NCBI RefSeq assembly: GCF_042477335.2
Contig: NC_091251.1
Span: 31,884,501-31,948,500 of the forward strand
From: Ovis canadensis
Lineage: Eukaryota > Chordata > Mammalia > Artiodactyla > Bovidae
Length of the DNA: 64,000 bases
Direction: 5' to 3'
The stretch's first letter is position 1; every line of letters begins with the position of its first letter. The position numbers and the translations under genes were made by a program. The notes below the pieces were generated by a model. The model was not told where the DNA came from. It was given only the letters and a program-made list of their open reading frames with translations, and searched no databases. This document shows, in pieces, positions 18,650 to 31,971 of the stretch.

Positions 18650-18775
18650 TTAAATGGCAACCCACTCCAGTACTCTTGCCTGGAGAATCCCATGGAGGGA
18701 GGAGCCTGGTAGGCTATAGTCCATGGGGTTGCAAAGAGTCGGACACGACTGAGCGACTGAGCGACTTCACTCTTC
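18650..18775 (+). mobile_element. Bov-A SINE monomer
   Basis: It carries 'ggcaacccactccagtactc', 'gcctggagaatcccatgg' and ends 'gtcggacacgactgagcgac'. It is inserted in L1M ORF2. Confidence 0.92.
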
Positions 18776-19257
18776 CAGCACTAAACACCCTGCATCAGAA
18801 AACAAAGGAAGCTCTCAAATCAGTGACCTTAGCCACGAATTTAAGAAACTAGAAAATGAAAGCTAAATTAAAAACAAATAGAAACCAATGAAATAGAAAA
18901 GAAAAAAAAATATAGAAAAAAAATCAATGAAACTGAAAGCTATTTATTGGAAAGATCAATAAAATTGATAAACCAATAGCCAAACTTATCAAGGAAAAGG
19001 AAAAAGAAAAAGATATAAATTACCAGTATCAGGAAAGACAGAACATCACTACAGATTCCACAGACTTAAAGGAGTAAAGGAACATTATGATTAACTTCAA
19101 GTCAATAAACTCAACAATTTAGATGAAATGGACACATTTCCTGAGAGACAAAACTACTAAAGCACACTCAAGAAGTAGATAATCTGAATTTCTTTTTATC
19201 AAATCATTAAACACCTTCCCACATCAAAAACTTCAGGCCTCTACATGGGAAAAGAAT

Positions 19258-19365
19258 TTAAAAAAATAGTGAATATATGTATAACTGATATACTTTGTTG
19301 TACACCTGAAACTAACACCACATTGCAAATAAACTATACTCCAATAAATTTTTTTAATCTCCCCT
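19258..19365 (+). repeat. Short L1 3'-end-like fragment
   Basis: The wording (gtataactgatatactttgt, tgtacacctgaaactaacac, aactatactccaataaa) is typical of artiodactyl L1 3' ends, and T-rich sequence follows it. Confidence 0.6.
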
Positions 19366-19939
19366 CCCCAAAACAACAACAAAGTGAAATGGAAAAATAA
19401 AACACTAAAAACCAAACAGAGGAAAAACTTTATGCCTGGAGGGCTTCACTGGTGAATTCCACACAAATACTTTTTTTAAAAAATCGAAATACTCCCCAAT
19501 TCATTCTATTAGGTCAGTATTACCCTAATATTAAAATCAGACAGACATATGAGAAAAGAAAAATACAGATTAATATCCCCCAGGGAAACTGATGTAAAAA
19601 TTTTAAACAAAATGTAAGTAAACTGAATCCAACAATATATAAAAAGGGTACTACATCAGAAGCAAGTGAGGTTTATTCTGGGATACATGGTTCGTTCGAC
19701 ATTTGAAAAATCAGTGTAATTACCATTTACCAAAGTAAAAAGCAAAAACCACACAATCATCTCAACAGATGCAGAAGCAGCATCTGCCAAGATCCAACAT
19801 CTCCTTCTTGGCTAAATTCCAGAATATATTTCATAAAGACACTGCTCTCTTCTGTTATCTGGCTTCTATTTCACCATTCCATAACATCTGCCTTTGTTAT
19901 ATTCACCAGGGTCTATTTCTGAGACCCTGGTTTGCTTGG

Positions 19940-20185
19940 AAACAGCATGGACTCTGGAGCTAGACTACTTGGGTTCAAACTTTAGCTCCACTCCTTACTA
20001 TGTATGTGGCCTTGAACAGCTTTAACTTCTTTATGCCTCATTTTTCCTATCTACAAAATGGGGATAATAATAGACCTCCCTCAAGGGCTTTTTGAGGATC
20101 AAATAGGTTAATATAAAGCAAAGCACTTAAGACAGTGCCTGGGAAACAGTAAGAACTATGAAAATGTTAATGATTATTATTACCT
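19940..20185 (+). repeat. MIR SINE
   Basis: Nearly full length: 'catggactctggagctagac', 'cttgggttcaaactttagc', 'caaaatggggataataatag' and 'cagtgcctgggaaacagtaa' in order. Confidence 0.85.
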
Positions 20186-20194
20186 ATGGAAAAT

Positions 20195-20460
20195 GCTGCT
20201 GCTGCTGCTAAGTCACTTCAGTCATGTCTGACTGTGCAACCCCGTAGACGGCAGCCCACCAGGCTCCTCTGTCCCTGGGATTCTCCAGGCAAGAACACTG
20301 GAGTGGGTTGCCATTTCCTTCTCCACTGCACGTATGCATACTAAGTCGCGTCCGTCGTGTCTGACTCTGTGTGACCCCATGGACAGCAGCCTACCAGGCT
20401 CCTCTGTCCACAGAATTCTCTAGGCAAGAATACTGGAGTGGGTTGCCATTTCCTTCTCCT
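20195..20460 (-). mobile_element. Bov-A2 dimeric SINE
   Basis: It is reversed, beginning gctgctgctgctaagtcac. Two units each read 'ccaccaggctcctctgtcc' and 'ggagtgggttgccatttcc' (the first diverged). Confidence 0.9.
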
Positions 20461-20524
20461 TAATCTGTGGTTGTTTTTAGATATCACTTGGTCATGTTGA
20501 GAGGCATTTTAGCAAGTTAAATTG

Positions 20525-20725
20525 AATCTGAGACAGCAGTATAGGGTGGTGAGGTCAAGGCAGAGCCTGGTGTTTGAATCCTGGCTTTATTGTTTTATCA
20601 CCCACCATCAGCTGGGTGACCCTGGGCACATTACTTAACCTCTCTGGACCTCCTTTCTTTAAAAGGATGGTAATACCTAAATTCATCAGATTATTGTGAA
20701 GATCATAACAATCTGATGAAGAAGT
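20525..20725 (+). repeat. MIR SINE
   Basis: 'gtttgaatcctggctttatt', 'gctgggtgaccctgggcac' and 'ttacttaacctctctggacc' match the MIR core. It is adjacent to another MIR, and a Bov-A2 separates the two. Confidence 0.8.
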
Positions 20726-21889
20726 AACAGATACCCTTTTCTTCCCCTCAATCTTTTACTAAGGTTAGACTCTCTCTCTCTTTTTTTTTTTTTTCCTTCC
20801 CCTTTTTCTTACCAGAATACTTTCCAATTGGACTGGTCTCAGGCCCAGCTTCTCCAATGACCAACAGCAAATACTGGTCTCAGGAGGAAATACTGAAAGG
20901 AACATCTAACCTAGAACTTCAGGGACAGAATTAAATTACTTCTCAGGGTCAAGAGGGCATTCTTCTAGGGACCCAAACAAATGCCCAGGATTCTGATACA
21001 AAGGGCCTGGGTTCTCTCCAATGAGCTTACGATTGATCTTCTTTTTCATCCATTAGCTGGCAATACTTCTAAAGATCAGCTCTGGAACTTCAAATATTCT
21101 TTGTCTGAGAGTTTATTACTATCTATAAAGATAGTGACTCAAAAAAATTTCCCACTGTAATCTCTTATTAAAACTTTAATCCTTATAAAAATGTGAATGC
21201 CCACACTTTAATATGCTCTCTATATCTAAGCACATCCATCTCTCGGTGTACGCTGTGGGTCCATATGAATTTTGTCCCCTCAAACTGTTGATCATTTATC
21301 TGTGTTTCTGGGTCCGCCTCTGCACTTTTGATTCGGCACCCCTAGGAACTGTTGATGGTTTCCTCTCTCCATCGTCAGTAGTCACATCTATTCTGCACTT
21401 CTCAGGTTCATTTACTTCAGAACCATCTCCGTTAAACTTACCTTCTTTGTCCCTACATACGGTCTATCACCAAGTGATTCCACTAGGCTTTAGACAGACA
21501 TGTTTCTCCTCTTCTGGCTACTCGAGCCAAAGCCAGCAAGGAGGTTAGTGCTGTGGTCTCGCTGCAAAATGACTGCTTTTACAAGACAACAGCAATAACC
21601 TCCTTGTTGGCTTTCCCTCTCGGACCTATTCCACTTGCAGCAAAAAAAAGAACTTCTTACTCAGAAGCTATTTTGAAAATAGCAGTGATTTTACTTCTAC
21701 TTAAACCAAATGATTTAAGACTTGAAGACACGACCCTAACAACCCCCATCCAGTGGCCTCTGTTTTTAACACTCTGGATCCAGCCTCAAGAATCAGCCAA
21801 CTAAGTCTTCTCTCATCACTGTACAATCCCCAGCCTCAGGCACTGACTCCAGAGCCCACACATGCTCTTAATGACTACCTGGTAAGGTA
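20726..21889. other. Intron 3 DNA with no clear gene
   Basis: A CT/T-rich run at 20770-20805 is followed by mostly unique DNA. Old, unclassifiable repeat wording may lie at 21400-21860. No exon was found. Confidence 0.5.
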
Positions 21890-22130
21890 CTCGAGGACAT
21901 GGACTCTGGGGTCTGAGGTTACAACTGTTCTATTTGTTCAATACAATTGTTCTAGCTGTAAACCTCTCCATGCCTCAAGCTTCACATAGAAAGCATGACA
22001 ATAACAGTACCAACAACAGTATCTATGACCCTATAGGTTATTGCAGGGATTAAATGAGGTAATCTACATCACACACTGGAGACAACATTAGACACGTAGC
22101 AAACACTCAGGAATCATTAGCTACCACTCC
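21890..22130 (+). repeat. MIR SINE, diverged
   Basis: 'aggacatggactctggggtc', 'attgcagggattaaatgagg' and 'cacgtagcaaacactcagg' follow the MIR order. Confidence 0.7.
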
Positions 22131-22146
22131 TGTCCTTCGATGACTA

Positions 22147-22341
<195 letters not shown>

Positions 22342-22739
22342 TCAAGGTTATTAGGCAGTTTTTTAGCATAACTATGCTACTCAAGCTTAATAATGTTTTG
22401 ATTTATTTAATTATACTCCATTTTTCCCCAAAACAATTTGAGGTGACTTTACAACAAGTATACACATATGGGGTTAATAAAAACATTAACTCCACAGATG
22501 AGGAGACAATGAGTTATAAGGAAAGGTGAAAAAAACAAAACAAATTGCTACCTTTGGAAAACAGTGTAATTGCCTTAACTGTAGATCAACCTTGGCTTTG
22601 AGCTTCCAGGCAACCAGAACAGATAAATGAAACAAAAGGGAATACAAGTATGGACAGACTTTATCTTCTGCACTGTGATCCTTCTAAAATGAGTGTACAA
22701 CTATGTCAGTCTCCTCCTGAAAATCGTTCGATACTACAA

Positions 22740-23300
22740 TGATCCAAAATCCAACTCTCAATTTTTTCCCCTTATATTTATGTTACAATGGTACAATGTA
22801 GTGATTCACACCTTTTCAAAGTTATATCCCATTTATAGTTATTATGAAATATTTTCTATATTCCCCATATTGTGCAATATATCCCTAGCTTATTTTATAC
22901 CTAATAGTTAGTACCTCCTAATCCCCTACCCCAATACTGCCCCTTCCCCCTTTTCCTCTCCTCACTGATAACCACTAGTTTGTTCTCTTTATCTGTGAGT
23001 CTGTTTCTTGTTACATTCACTAGTTTGTTGTATTTTTTAGAGTCCACATGTCTAAGTGATATCATACAGTATGTGTCCTTCTCGGACACTATTTCACTAA
23101 GCATAATGCCCTCCCAGTCCATTCATGTTGCTACAATGGCACACTTTCCTTCTTTTTCACGGCTGAGAGTCTATTACATGCATGCGCGTGCGCACACACC
23201 TTTATCTGCTGATGGACACTTGAGGTTGCTTCCTTATCCTGGCTACTATAAATAATGCTGCTATGAACACTGGGATACATGCATCTTCTTCAATCAGTTT
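22740..23300 (-). repeat. L1 3' UTR fragment (old artiodactyl or mammalian L1)
   Basis: Reverse-oriented L1 3' end: 'ttctctttatctgtgagtct', 'agtccacatgtctaagtga', 'cactaagcataatgccctcc' and 'ataatgctgctatgaacac'. A short alternating GCATGCGCGTGCGCAC run sits at about 23178-23196. Confidence 0.8.
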
Positions 23301-23329
23301 TAAAATCCAACTCTAAGTGAAGTACACGG

Positions 23330-23740
23330 GTCTTTATGTGTCCCCTGCTTTCCTTTCTGCTTCTGCCTGTCTACAGCTCTCCAAGTCTGCCTTCCTCTCT
23401 GTGTCTATGCCTTTAAGCACATGCTGCTGCTTTGACCAGGATGGCTCCATTTCTCACTCACTGGTCAGGGATCACTTTTCAAGTATCAGCTGTAACGTCA
23501 CCTCTTCTGTACTGCTTTCTGTTGCCCTTTCCCTATGGTCACCTCCATCTCCACAATCCTCCTTCCAGAGAGGACTGCGGATCCTTTGCTACTTGCCACC
23601 TCTAGACTCAGAACAGACCTCCACTACAGCCCTTGTCCTCTTGCACTAGTGTCACCTGGGGACATGTCTAGCTCCTTCAGGGCAAGGACTGTCTTCTTAC
23701 AGCAAGTGCTCAGTAACTGCTGCCAGATTTTGAGAAAGGA
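23330..23740 (+). repeat. L2 LINE 3' end, diverged
   Basis: 'ggacatgtctagctccttca', 'gggcaaggactgtcttctta' and 'agtgctcagtaactgctg' match the L2 terminal region. The upstream CT-rich part fits the same element. Confidence 0.6.
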
Positions 23741-24585
23741 AGAAACACACATTGATGCATCACGAAAGGAAATGGGTTCTAAAAGAAGACACACCACATC
23801 TCTCAGCTGAGGACTAAAGGAGAAGAGCAGAGAATTCTCGTATTCCTTTGTTTTAAGGATGGATTCACATGCTCTGGAAACCTGACAAATAGGAAATAAA
23901 GCTGATGCTCTACTATGTAAGCTGAGAAACTGCATCAACAGCCCTGTCTGGAAGGACTGAATGCTATCACCTTACCTCTCTAGTCCCTAGCCCCACGTAG
24001 AGGCACAGACTAAACAACTCAATTCTAGATGCTCAACAACACTTTTAGTCCAACCAAGTTTTGTGCTGACGGATCACTGGATTCAGATGGGACAGTATGG
24101 CTTTCTAGAGATAAATTTGAAACTTTGTGATATACAGGCTGAAATCTGGCCTTTTAACATGTTAACTTTAGTTTTTTATTTAACTCTGATGGCTAGAAGA
24201 ATTTACTAAAAATCCCAGGGGAAACATTAAGATTCCATGTAATGGATTTTAGAGTTTTCAGATAATAGTTATTATTAACTGCTGTTTATCAGTCCATCTG
24301 CCTTATAGTTTAAGGGAGTTTGACAAAGTACCAAATGAAGTGTCAGACTAGTGGAAGATAAACAACACATTTTAGGTTTTACAATGTTAAGAAATAATTT
24401 TGATGATGTAAAAGATAGATAAAATTTCTGTAGAAAAAATGTTTGCATTATGAAACAAAAGGCCAAAGAGACTAGAACAGAAAGCAAACTGGTGTTTTAG
24501 TTACTACAATCTTAAAGACTTTTAAGCAGTAGATTTGCCATCTTGTTAGAACTTTCAAGACTATTTCATAAAAGATAGAATCTTG
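23741..24585. other. Unique intron 2 DNA
   Basis: A/T-rich, with no repeat or gene recognised over about 850 bp. Confidence 0.5.
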
Positions 24586-24675
24586 GGAGTTCCCTGGTAG
24601 TCCAGTGATTAGGATTCCATTGGGGAACTGAGATCCCACAAGCCATGCTGTGTGTACAGAAAGGAAAAAAAAAAG
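24586..24675 (+). mobile_element. Bov-tA/CHR SINE 5' fragment
   Basis: 'gggagttccctggtagtcca' and 'ggggaactgagatcccaca', then an A-rich tail. It lacks the CHR body. Confidence 0.8.
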
Positions 24676-25074
24676 ATCAGAATCTCACTACCAAATTCAG
24701 CTATCAAAATGACTAACTGAGGTTTTAACAGCTTGCTGTCTCCTTGAGAAACTCAGCTGGGAAATACCAGTGCCCACTGCTAATGTTCAAATGGGTGGCT
24801 TCCAAAGAATAAAAAAAACTTTAAGAGCTCCCCAAGTGAGAAATACACCCAGACTGGGGTGATGGGTAAGAGAAGATTTTAGGTAAAAATTGGGGATGAG
24901 ATGCTCATGAGATGCAGTGGGCGTAAAAGAGATGCTTAAACAACAAAATCCTGCCCTTAAGACGTGTGTGAGCCTTCAAGAAGTGTCTGGACCATGCAGG
25001 CTCCAGAGCCTTGTTCGTGACCACCAGGTGGGTAAGGAGACTCCTAAGTTCTATCTCTGACAGTCTTTACCCTG

Positions 25075-25260
25075 TAGACAAATGGTTCTCAGAACAAGGT
25101 GTTCAGAATAGCATCAACATAACCAGGAAACTTGCTGTAACGGTAAATTCCTGGAACCACCCCACAAGTACTAATCAGAACTCTGGAAGGGCAGCCCAGG
25201 AATGTGTGTTTCAATACCTTCCACATGACTCTGATGTGCATTCAGGTCAGAGAGCCACCA
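25075..25260 (+). repeat. MER5A-like hAT DNA transposon remnant
   Basis: 'caggaaacttgctgtaacgg', 'aactctggaagggcagccc', 'ggaatgtgtgtttcaatacc' and 'gactctgatgtgcattcag' follow the MER5A order (the 'final CTGATGCAC' region). A similar non-autonomous element may follow to about 25500. Confidence 0.65.
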
Positions 25261-25775
25261 AACTAGACCAGAGGTTCTCAATCAGGGTGATTTTGCATCC
25301 CTTCTCAGGGTCATGGGCCCGACCCTGGAAACATCTGACATGCTGGGAGACATTTTTGACTGTTACAATATGGGAAAAGGAGGAGTGACACTGTCACTAT
25401 TTCTCTGTGGGTTTGGCCTTTTTTGGTTCAGGAAGAACTGAGCCATATTAATATTACTGCATGGTATCAGCCAAGCAGTACCTAAACAACTGTGGAGTAG
25501 ACATTTTCCTACTTTAAACCTGAGTAACAGGAAAGAAGAGCAATCTCATGGGTAACTCAGGACTAAAATTTTAGTAAGCAGGCCTCGTTAATGTTGGCTG
25601 AATTGAAATGACTAGCAACAGCAGAGTTAAAGGAAGGTCAGATACACACTTTTCCAAAAAGAGAAAAACACTACAGAACTGTATTGCCAACAATCACCCT
25701 CTATGGGCGAACTGGAGAAGAGTTGCTTGGTTGCTTCTAGAAATCATACAAAGTATCTTTTCCCACCCTATCTTA

Positions 25776-26105
<330 letters not shown>

Positions 26106-26369
26106 TCAGAGGCCTGTGCTCAAACAGGGAAACAGAGGTAGTGGATCTGAAACCTGGCCTGGAAGGCAAATAGCATATGGTGGAAGGAGGATTACTTTAT
26201 CTGGACATGTATGTCTTATCCCAGCAATAGCTTGGTAAACTTTTACACAGGACTCCTGGCAATAGTTTGGTAAACTTTTACACTCATTACAAAGAGAGAA
26301 GACAGGTGCTCAGCATTTCAGAACAAAGTATCATAACACAAATATACCATTTCTGAGAAAATGATGGCA

Positions 26370-26560
26370 GAGCCAAACTGCCTGGATTCACCCTGGCTGT
26401 GTGACCTGGGCAAGTCACTTTAATCTCTTTGTCTTCAGTTTCCTCCTCTCTAAAATCGTGTAATATGAGTATTTAACTCACAGGGCCGTTGTGAGGATCA
26501 AGTAAGATAATACATGTTTAGGAACACTGCTTGCTACAGAGAAAGCAAAGTAAAAGTTTT
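26370..26560 (+). repeat. MIR SINE
   Basis: 'gtgtgacctgggcaagtcac' and 'gccgttgtgaggatcaagta' are close to the MIR consensus. Confidence 0.85.
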
Positions 26561-26845
26561 GGTCAAAAGCCACCTTCCCTCAAAAGACAGCTGAGGATGG
26601 TGGTTAAATACACTGACTACTTCCAGGTGAAACTGAGAGCTGAGTGATGGCTTAAAGACTTAAGTGCACCTGCAGCCTTGTAACAACTCAACACTTGGCA
26701 GGTGTTCATCATGAACTTTAAAGACTAGTAAGCAGTCAGTGTGGTATCACCTGGTTAAGGCATATAGATTAATAAAATACACATAAGGTTGTCTGGCCCT
26801 ACCTCTCCCATGCATGCATGGAGAAGTTGTGGCTTACCTTTTCAG

Positions 26846-26875
26846 TGTTGTGTGTGTGTATGTGTGTGTGTGTGT
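26846..26875 (+). repeat. (TG)n microsatellite
   Basis: About 30 bp of TG repeats interrupted once by TATG. Confidence 0.9.
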
Positions 26876-27066
26876 TCCAAAAGCCAATTCTTAAAAAAGA
26901 AGTTCCAAATACTTTGCGCAGGTAGATGAGGTCCCTAGGTACCTTTATTCCTGCCTCTGCCATTCCTGCCAGTGGGGTTGGATGACCAAATGAAAAGGCT
27001 TTGGGTGACAAGGGTGGCTTCCCTTCCATGTTAGTTCCAAGTAGGTATGAAACCAGAAGTTGTGTG

Positions 27067-27236
27067 CTTCCCTGGTAGCTCAGATGGTAGAGTCTGGGTC
27101 GGGAAGGTCCCCTGGAGAAGGAAATGGCAGCCCACTCCAGTATTCTTGCTTGGAAAAGCCCACGGACGGAGGCGCCTGACAGGTTACAGTCCATGGGGTC
27201 ACAAAGAGTCGGACACAACTGAGTGACCTCATTTTC
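27067..27236 (+). mobile_element. Bov-tA SINE (tRNA-like head and Bov-A body)
   Basis: 'cttccctggtagctcagatg' leads into 'gcccactccagtattcttgc' and ends 'ggacacaactgagtgacc'. Confidence 0.9.
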
Positions 27237-29920
27237 ACTTTTCATGAAATCAGAGGGTAAATTCATCAATCAAGAAGGCCCAATGAATTGGATTCTGGTG
27301 TATAATATATAACCACAATGTCTCCCTTCTAGTCTCCTTTAAAAATCTCTTGATCACCAAATCGTTAATGGTGGCCAGCTCTAAAGATGAGGAAAGAGAC
27401 TGCAGGAAGGGAGAGGAATTTTATTTTTCATTAGATGTATTTTTAATATTGATAAGCATACATTACTTTTAGAACCGTACAAATAATTCTTAAAAGGTCC
27501 TCATGTGGGTTAGATATCATTTACATCACTCATGGGAGGTTTACAAGGGCTGGAAGACACACAGCCCTCCTCACAACACAAAACTGACTACATTCTCATT
27601 AAGATTCTATTATTAACTCTTCTCCTATGAATCCCACATTTTTGAAAAGCTTTTTGCCTACCATACAGCATTTAAATACTCAAATGGTCTTATTCTTTTG
27701 AAGTCAAACATACATAATTACTCTGGTCAACTGGGAAAGCATAACCTAAGAGTGAGTCTACCTATCATACAAAGCACATAAAACACACTGACCGCACGTC
27801 ACAGCCTTACATGATGCGAACCACACACCTTGTAAACTGGTCTCCGTGGCACCTCACACGGAGTGTCCTTTATTTCTACTGGACATCACATTAGATGTCT
27901 GAAGGGTAGAAGCTTAAAAGGAATACAGGTATCCCTGGCTCTCAGACTCCAGAAGGCTTCCAATGTTCACACAGTGAAAGTTTGGATAGTGTGGGACATT
28001 ATTTCCATGAAGCAGTCCTACCTAAAATAAATGTATCTAAATGGATTTGGGTCCTGAGTCTGCATAGCAAAGGTTCAGATACCAAGGGATGTACCCATAT
28101 TTGGAAATAACGACTTCAAAACAGACGTCAATAAACACATCACTTCCGAATCTAGTTCTGCTGAGAACTTAAGTAATTTGATTTCTTAAAGATGAGAATG
28201 GAGAAAGTTACAGTTACAAAAAACAAAACCAAAAAGAACACTGTTTATTTACCACATTTTGCAGCACAAGAGGAAACCCAACCGAACTAATTTTGAGTTT
28301 AAACAATATAACTACCACAGGAACATTTTCCATCCCCCACCTAATTACACCATGAATACTAAAGAGGAAAATCTTAGGAAAAAACTTACTTGGTAGCTAT
28401 TAAAATAAAATCACTGTACCCTACTGTGTGCCAGATACCAAACAAAGTACTTTTACCTCTGCTTCCTAGTTATATTTTCTAATGCTTCAAACAGAACAGG
28501 AATCTTTCTCTCCACTTACATCAATTCAACAGCACACTAAAATGTAAACAAGCATACTACTTATAGGGAAAAGAAGTATGTGCATGTGGGGGGTGGTCAG
28601 GGTGGAGCAAAAAAACCAGAAGACAAAATTATGTTCATTTGACACTTACGCAGAATTTCACAGAAATGTATCAAAGATTACAATGTGAGTTTTGAGAAAA
28701 CACAGACACAGATAAAACAACTGGAAGGTAAAATGAGGTAACAGACGCTGAATGCCTACACAAGTGGCTGTGCTAGCAGAGGGCACGGGGAGCCAGGGCT
28801 GCCAGGCATATTATCAGAGATTTAGGGTTGGGGTGGGAAAGAAGAATAGTTTCTTCTAGTCTGTAAATTCCTTAAAGACAAGGACCGTGGTTCTTATCAC
28901 CTCCTTTCTGTTTTATCATCTGTAAAACGTTTCCTAAGGTTCTTTTCAGCTTTCACACTATGCCTGAGATAGTATGAAAGCTAATCATAATCGCTCTAAG
29001 ATACACAACCACAGAGAAGAGAAACCCAAGAGGGCAGGGTCAGTAGTCCCTGGGCCACACCCTGGATGATGCTCTGGACAGAGAAGGCAGGCATTTTCAG
29101 ACAGACCACACCAATCTGCAAAACATTCTAAGACAGGAAGTAGTCATCACTGCTTTCAGCTGAGAAGAGTAAGGCTGGGGGCCTTACATTCCAAGGTCAT
29201 GACTGGAGGAGCCCACATTCAAACCCAGATTTATCTGATATTGAAAGCCACAAGGAGCATGCACAAGCAAAGACATAGAATAAGGGATTAACCTTGTGCC
29301 TGGACACAACAGGAATGGTGACCCAGTTAGGAGAGTCTGAACATGGTCCAAGAAGAGCAAGGCAGGTTTCAAAGGTCAGAGTGAAGCAGGTGAGGGAGAA
29401 TGAGTGCTAGAATGAGGGATTCATCATGCACCCAACAAGTCTTAGGACCAGAGCCCGGTTCTGAAGCAGAGGAGGCAGCATACATTTTAGAAAGATGTGG
29501 CTGTGGGCTTGCCATTGACCATCTTCTTGAAACTGCTCCTTTATTTCTCTGGTCCTTTCCCATCAGGCCCTTACTTGGCAGTGCCCACCCCTCCCCCACC
29601 CCTGCCATTTACCTTCCCTTCTTGTTCTCTTCCTGGGTGACGCTGTCTAGCCTCTGGCCTCAACCTAGGTGCTGGAGTCTCCAAACTGCGACCATGCTCC
29701 TCAACTACAGCCTCTAGCTGTCAGCAGCTGAGGGCTCAGCTTCCTCTATAATCCTATAGGCATGCACATTTCTCCCCTCTGAAACCAAACTGGTTACCTT
29801 CTACCACATACTGGTTCCTTTCTTAATCTCTCTTCATGGCAACAATGTGGCACATAGAGCCACAAACAGGTTTCAGCGGCACCTCTGGCACTTGACAGCT
29901 GTGAGATCATGGGCAAATCA
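27237..29920. other. Intron 1 DNA, mostly unique
   Basis: About 2.7 kb with no young repeat. A weak MIR or L2-like piece may lie at about 28855-28940 (ccttaaagacaaggaccgtgg). No exon-like segment was seen. Confidence 0.55.
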
Positions 29921-29921
29921 G

Positions 29922-30105
29922 TATATATGCTAAGCTGTGTCTGACTCTTGTGCGACCCCACGGACTGTAGCCCGCCAGGCTCCGCTGTCCACGGGATTTC
30001 CCAGCCCAGTATACTGGAGTGGGCTGTCATTTCCTTCTCCAGGGACTGAACCCACATCTCCTGCATTGCAAGTGGGTTCTTTACCACTAAGCCACCAGGA
30101 AAGCT
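29922..30105 (-). mobile_element. Bov-tA SINE
   Basis: Reversed: 'gtgtctgactcttgtgcgac', 'atactggagtgggctgtca' and the tRNA-like end 'tttaccactaagccaccagg'. Confidence 0.9.
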
Positions 30106-30404
30106 TGACAATATATGTGTCTGCCTACACGAAGTTATAATATCCCCAATACTAAGAACGTGTCATTTGGAACTGCCTCTATTTACTCCACCACATCTAA
30201 CCTCTTGTCAAATCTCACCTGTTTAGCGCCAATGCCAAACAAGATAAAGCTCTATGGCTTTGTAGCTAGTGTCAGGGTCTCAAGACTTTCCTCTTTATTA
30301 GTCTGTTACCCACAAAAATAACGTGAAGCAGTCAAATAGGTCAGAACCACCCTCAAATTTTCCATTCCTCCAGTGAAGTCTGTGAAAAGGACTCAGCCTC
30401 ATTT

Positions 30405-30470
30405 GTGTGTGTGCACGCCCATTCATGCTCAGTTGTGTCCAGCTCTTTGCGACTTCATGGACTGTACCTG
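30405..30470 (-). mobile_element. Bov-A SINE fragment
   Basis: Only the terminal part remains, as 'gctcagttgtgtccagctct' followed by 'ttgcgacttcatggactgt'. Confidence 0.75.
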
Positions 30471-31285
30471 CTTATAAACTTTTATGGTTTTCCCATCACC
30501 CACACTGACACATAAGGCCCCTTTCAGATTCAGCTCGACATCTATCATAAAGTCCTTGCCCTAAACACAGGACCAACCTGCTATTGCCAAACAAGCCAAA
30601 TACCTTTTCACATTTGGTTCTCTCTTCCCAGGTGGGCTGATTCCCCAGCCTTCTTGTGGATAAATTCTTTTTTTCTCCAGAGCCTGAGCCATGCAAGTCA
30701 CTGTAGCAGAATATATTTTCCGAGGTGGCCACAAGATGTCCCGTCCCACGTGTTCATTCTACAATGAGACGCTGACGTCCCTCCCTCCCAGGTGTGTTCT
30801 CTGTCCCGTCTCCTCAAAACCATTTGGACCTGAGCCTATGGGAGAAGTGACACTGTGTGCTTTTAAGGTTAGGTCATAAAAGGTATTAACGCTACTGCTC
30901 GGTCCTCTTGGGGAATTCCTTCCCCTAATCCAGTCATCCTGCAGCGAGAAAGCTAAACAGTTACAAAGAGAAACCACCTGTATGTGTTCAGGTAAAACCA
31001 CAACTTAGGTCACAGCTGACGACAACAATCAACACCTTGAGATGATCCCAGGCCTAGCCATCATCTGCCTGAAACTGCACGAAACCCCAAATAAGAATCG
31101 CCTAGCCGAGCCCAACTGAACCTCAGAATCATGGAATAAAATGACCATTGGTTTAAGCTAAGTTGTGGGGTAATGTGTGATGTAGCAATAGTAAATGGAT
31201 TGTCAGCTTGTAGATGGAGCTTCTCTTGAAACCTCATCCTGGGAAGAATTACTAGTTATTCTCTGGGACACAAGAAAGCACTTTT
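30471..31285. other. Intron 1 unique DNA
   Basis: No repeat or gene is recognised. Confidence 0.5.
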
Positions 31286-31289
31286 TAAA

Positions 31290-31860
31290 AATTGTTATGG
31301 ACAGCATTATGTCCCTCTCCCCCACCGCACCCCATTCATATTGAAGCCCTGACCACAAATGTGACCATATGTGGAGATAGGGACTATTTAAGGAAGTAAT
31401 TGAGGTTAAATGAGGCCATCATCCAGGATTCCCAGGTGGTGCAGTGGTTAAAAAAAAAACCTGCCTGCCAGAGCTGGAGACAAAGGAGGTGAGGGTTCGA
31501 TCCCTGAGTTGGGAAGATGCCTTGGAGCAGGAAATGGCAAGTCAGTCTTCTTGCCTGGACAGAGGAGACTGGTGAGCTACAGCCCCTGGGGCCACAAAGA
31601 GTCAGAGGTGACTGAGTACGCATGTATGCAGCCATTATCCATAGGACTACTGTCAGCTCAAGAAGAGGAAGAGACACAGGAAGTGCTCATGAATAAAGGC
31701 CATGTGAGTACACAGTGAGAAGGCAGCCATCTGCAAGCCTGAAAGAGAGGACTTCCTCTCGGATTATCAGCCTGGAGAACTGTGAGAAAATAAATTTTTG
31801 CTGTTTAAGCCCCCAGTCTGAGGTCCTCTGTTACGGCAGCCTGAGTGAAGTAATGCAATA
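31290..31860 (+). repeat. MaLR-type LTR remnant (MLT1-like) split by a SINE
   Basis: 'ttatggacagcattatgtcc', 'gtgaccatatgtggagatag', then after the SINE 'cagtgagaaggcagccatct', 'actgtgagaaaataaattt' and 'ctgttacggcagcctgagtg'. It is related to the copy at 13265 and has the same orientation. Confidence 0.75.
31426..31630 (+). mobile_element. Bov-tA SINE inserted in the LTR remnant
   Basis: It is flanked by an 11-bp target duplication with one mismatch: gccatcatcca at 31415-31425 and gccattatcca at 31631-31641. The body has 'gggttcgatccctgagttgg' and ends 'gactgagtacgcatgtatg'. Confidence 0.92.
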
Positions 31861-31971
31861 ATGAACATATTTGTTTCCAAAAAATGAGGCTGGGACCTTG
31901 CTTCATCCATCCCCGGATTCTTAGAACATAGCATGGACCTGCCGCATACCATGTAGTTAATGAGTATTTAA

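Larger units (their letters stand above)
17891..19800 (+). repeat. L1M LINE ORF2 region, decayed
   Basis: Plus-orientation L1 ORF2 wording runs in order: 'caactgtatgctgccttaca', 'cagagcaaagaatattatc', 'gaaatcaaagggaaatcag', 'aatcaatgaaactgaaagc', 'ggcttcactggtgaattcc' (RT region), and 'catctcaacagatgcagaag' (further RT). Stops and gaps are frequent, so there is no coding capacity. A Bov-A SINE (18650-18775) and a short L1 3'-end-like piece (19258-19365) interrupt it. Confidence 0.85.
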
